From Nodosilinea sp. FACHB-141 (GTDB taxonomy: Bacteria; Cyanobacteriota; Cyanobacteriia; Phormidesmidales; Phormidesmidaceae), in the NCBI RefSeq assembly GCF_014696135.1, contig NZ_JACJPP010000018.1:244602-308601 (forward strand): a stretch of 64,000 nt of DNA, in the 5' to 3' direction. The notes beneath the pieces are model-generated. The model saw nothing but the letters and a program-made list of their open reading frames with translations. It was not told the DNA's origin and did not search any database. A program made the translations under genes and the position numbers. Below are positions 62,301 to 64,000 of this stretch, in pieces; position 1 is the stretch's first letter, and each line of letters starts with the position of its first letter.

Positions 62301-64000
62301 GTTACTGAATCCTGCCGCCGGTTAGTTTACGGTGAAGAGTCCCACATTTTTTCCTCCAACCGCAACTACACCAAAGATCGCGCCGTGGTTCACTGCGAGT
62401 GGTACAACTCCAGCCTTAAAGACGAGTCGGGACGGATGACCTCTATCCTGTCGTTGGTGATGGATGTCACCGACCGCAAACGAGCCGAGCAGGAGCGAGA
62501 ACAACTGCTCGGGCGAGAACGTTTGGCCCGAGCCCAGGCTGAAGCTGCCCAACAGCAGCTGGCCACCCTGGTTGACACCTCCCCAATTGGGCTGGCGCTG
62601 TTAGACGGTGAGCAGCGATTTATCGCCATCAACGACGCCATGGCTGAGATCAATGGGTTGCCCCGTGACCATCACCTGGGTAAATCCGTTGCAGACCTAT
62701 TTGGTCCCTCTGACCCCGCCATCGTCGAGGTTATTCGCCAGATCTATGCCACAGGACAGCCGTTTATTTCGCCCAACCTGCCCCTCAATGCCCCTGGCCA
62801 TGAGGATCGCCGCCCCGGTTATTACGACGTTTACTATTTGCCAACGGTTGACTCAAATCAGCGGGTAGAACGACTTTTAGCCTACGTTATTGATGTCACA
62901 GAGCGCGTCAAACTAGAGCGCGCCCAGCAGTATCTCGCTGAGTCGAGCGCCGTGCTGGCCTCTTCCCTCGACTACCAAACGACCCTAGAGAAAGTTGCCC
63001 AGCTCACCGTGCCGAAATTGGCCGACTGGTGCACCGTTCACATCGTGGAGGAGAATGGCGCGATCGACCAAATTGCCGTGGCCCACGTCGACCCGGCCAA
63101 GCTGGAATGGGCCCACCAGATCCGCGACAAGTATCCCCTAGATACCAATGCAGAGCGCGGTGCCGCCCTGACCCTGCGCACCGGGCAACCCGACCTGGTG
63201 CCTGAAATTCCCGATGAGCTGTTGGTCCATGCCGCCAAAGACCCTGAACATCTGGAGATTTTGCGGCAGGTGGGCTTTAGCTCGGTGATGACGGTGCCGC
63301 TGCGCACCCAGGATCGCATCATTGGCGTGATCTCGTTTATCTCAGCGGAGTCGGGCCGCCGCTACACCACCGCCGATTTGCAGCTCGCCGAAGAGTTGGC
63401 GCACCGGGCTTCATTGGCGATCGAAAATGCTCAGCTCTATCAGGCGGCCCAGCGCGATCGCACCAAAGCCGAAGCCGCCAACCGCATCAAAGATGAATTC
63501 TTAGCCGTCTTGTCCCATGAGTTGCGATCGCCCCTGAATCCAATTTTGGGCTGGGCCAGAATACTGCGCAGCAGACAGCTGGATGCCGCTAAAACTGATC
63601 AAGCCCTAGAAACCATCGAGCGCAACGCCAAACTCCAGGCGCAGCTAATCGAAGATTTGCTCGATGTCTCTCGCATTTTGCAGGGCAAGCTGACCCTGAC
63701 TGTTGCTCCAGTAAATCTCGTCACTACGATTGAAGCGGCGGCTGAAACCGTGCGCCTAGCGGCGGAGGCCAAACGGATTCACATTCAAACCACGCTGAAT
63801 GCGATCGCGGGCCAGGTTTTAGGCGATACCAACCGGCTCCAACAGGTGATTTGGAACCTGCTCTCCAATGCGGTCAAGTTCACCCCAGCGGGTGGGCAAG
63901 TCGCCATCACCCTAGAGCAAGTTGACGCCTATGCTCAACTTCAAGTGCAAGACACCGGCAAAGGGATTCATCCTGACTTTTTGCCCCACGTGTTTGACTA
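59325..64000 (+). CDS. Giant multi-PAS/GAF sensor histidine kinase with N-terminal ribbon-helix-helix-like segment (runs off right edge)
   Basis: The frame is open from the ATG at 59325 to the window edge, 1558 codons so far. Residues 20-56 read RVSLSLTHTAWRSLEQTAKQ and GTSRSEVIEQFARSLE, a ribbon-helix-helix (CopG-like) pattern. A coiled coil follows at about 70-100. Then come four PAS domains, a GAF domain (about 630-785), three more PAS domains, and a second GAF domain (about 1200-1370). HisKA has the phosphoacceptor His1398 (LSHELRSPLNP), and the HATPase N box NLLSNAVKF and G1 box DTGKGI are present. There are no membrane segments, so it is cytoplasmic. It would sense several ligands or redox states; further domains such as a receiver may lie beyond the edge. 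Confidence 0.92.
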   Translation, partial: MKRNASGKFVNNWERETKHRVSLSLTHTAWRSLEQTAKQQGTSRSEVIEQFARSLEAEQAIRNPEENVQVVRLQNQLLELQQQNQALEARLAHTPGPVERATEHKVAAILESITDAFVAFDRQWHYTYVNQAAAQILHKAPEDLIGKQVWNDVFPELVGGVAYEAMHQAIAEQVPVAWEEYGEPLHRWLEVKAYPSAEGIAVYFRDVTDRKQAEVERERLLRDLETEHAQFEAVLRQMPAGVLIAEAGSNKLVLANEQAKQILGCSYEQSYELEAYVPITPFEAFRPDGQKYEPHEFPLPRSLRTGEVVTDEEMELRQDDGQRTVITVNAVPILDGQGQILAAAVVFQDITERQQTEKLLRQQAEHLENQQKWLEAVLDLMPTPTVFIEPETAKVIFANRIANELAGGDLPKNKSLEEYANAYYCTDAQGDRIATDQMPAVLLARGEQLQNYEMNWHTPDGIRATLCWGETLPAMYGHAAIGIGMFQDVTRLKQIEANLRQAEERLQLALSSAQMVAWDVDLETDQVVCSPNAEEIWGMQVGTTEAFRALIHPEDRPLLRQATVEALEGNQAFAQEYRVVAPDGEVRWLKGQGQIYLNESGQAVRMAGVSINITERKQIEANREALLAELQRKEQQQKFLIELNDAARTLQDPEEIVWQVVNATGKQFNVTRCAYGEIDQAQEHVIVDRDYCDGVISVVGKHHMDSFGAEIIAELKQGKTVVVDDVARDPRTAGVGEAAFAAIETQSLLCVPLVKRGRFVALLVLHHAAPRPWTANDVALMERIAEKTWLAVERSRAEASLRESEARLQLALNIGRMGTWEWDMQTGTIRWSAGHFTILGYQPNECEPSYKMWANRVHPDDLALTRAKLQQAVRDRTEYHHEYRLRWPDGSTRWVEARGQFSYDIQGHPKQSIGAVIDITERKQAEEALHQALQKLNFHVENTPMAVIEWDRDFRVTRWSAGAERILGWQADEMLGKTLAEIPLVYEDDLEPVTESCRRLVYGEESHIFSSNRNYTKDRAVVHCEWYNSSLKDESGRMTSILSLVMDVTDRKRAEQEREQLLGRERLARAQAEAAQQQLATLVDTSPIGLALLDGEQRFIAINDAMAEINGLPRDHHLGKSVADLFGPSDPAIVEVIRQIYATGQPFISPNLPLNAPGHEDRRPGYYDVYYLPTVDSNQRVERLLAYVIDVTERVKLERAQQYLAESSAVLASSLDYQTTLEKVAQLTVPKLADWCTVHIVEENGAIDQIAVAHVDPAKLEWAHQIRDKYPLDTNAERGAALTLRTGQPDLVPEIPDELLVHAAKDPEHLEILRQVGFSSVMTVPLRTQDRIIGVISFISAESGRRYTTADLQLAEELAHRASLAIENAQLYQAAQRDRTKAEAANRIKDEFLAVLSHELRSPLNPILGWARILRSRQLDAAKTDQALETIERNAKLQAQLIEDLLDVSRILQGKLTLTVAPVNLVTTIEAAAETVRLAAEAKRIHIQTTLNAIAGQVLGDTNRLQQVIWNLLSNAVKFTPAGGQVAITLEQVDAYAQLQVQDTGKGIHPDFLPHVFD

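Noticed and set aside
1..64000. CRISPR array or prophage
   Set aside because: No regularly spaced direct repeats with unique spacers and no phage structural, integrase or lysis genes were seen.

Overview
The window comes from a cyanobacterial chromosome, most likely a filamentous Leptolyngbya/Nodosilinea-like lineage; the genus is a guess. The HIP1 octamer GCGATCGC recurs throughout. The gene content is typical of cyanobacteria: PsbQ (CyanoQ), menA/menC/menE for phylloquinone, a CpcT/CpeT lyase, a synechoxanthin-type cruE-cruH pair, a thiO-thiG fusion, DUF1823, DUF2949, DUF5340, and fbp-zwf-opcA in that order. No rRNA, prophage, complete insertion sequence or CRISPR array was seen. There is one tRNA, Leu(CAG).

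Layout. 0-5.9 kb: minus-strand fbp, zwf and the start of opcA (Calvin cycle and oxidative pentose phosphate), an alpha/beta hydrolase, small conserved proteins and an SSB-like protein. 6-9.4 kb: tightly overlapping menA-menC-menE. 9.4-15.7 kb: a membrane protein, a phosphodiester glycosidase-like protein, a pentapeptide protein, an FAD oxidoreductase, murA, tRNA-Leu and a SpoU-type RNA methyltransferase. 16-24 kb: lpdA, trpC, a three-gene polar amino acid ABC transporter, folP, psbQ and a glycine-oxidase-like enzyme. 24-25.4 kb: a gene-poor stretch with a decayed Uma2 gene and repeats. 25.4-32.4 kb: a beta-hydroxyacid dehydrogenase, a glutamine amidotransferase, an ABC-2 permease, the Rieske carotenoid pair and a HAD hydrolase. 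32.5-45 kb: an RTX protein, a phycobiliprotein lyase, two glutathione transferases, GlcE, a DUF2283 pair with toxin-antitoxin-like layout, a GH116 glucosidase and a class V aminotransferase. 45.4-53.3 kb: an M23 peptidase next to a large pentapeptide/helix-hairpin-helix membrane protein, 5-formyl-THF cyclo-ligase, a Vat-like acetyltransferase and thiO-thiG. 53.5-64 kb is a signalling region: a decayed receiver domain, a GGDEF-EAL membrane protein overlapping a solute-binding protein gene, an AT-rich methyltransferase, and a giant multi-PAS histidine kinase that runs off the right edge.

Three systems deserve most attention. (1) A periplasmic solute-binding protein and a transmembrane GGDEF-EAL protein overlap by 4 bp with no transporter genes nearby, which resembles the NspS-MbaA pair of Vibrio. 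(2) The kinase begins with what reads as a ribbon-helix-helix DNA-binding segment, followed by a coiled coil, seven PAS and two GAF domains. (3) A pentapeptide-repeat membrane protein carries a ComEA/GspK-like helix-hairpin-helix insert and sits 6 bp after an M23 peptidase gene. A G-rich degenerate short repeat (GGGAGTAG-like) also coincides with the stop codons of at least four unrelated genes.

Functions were assigned by reading the translated sequence and recognising motifs; no database search was run.
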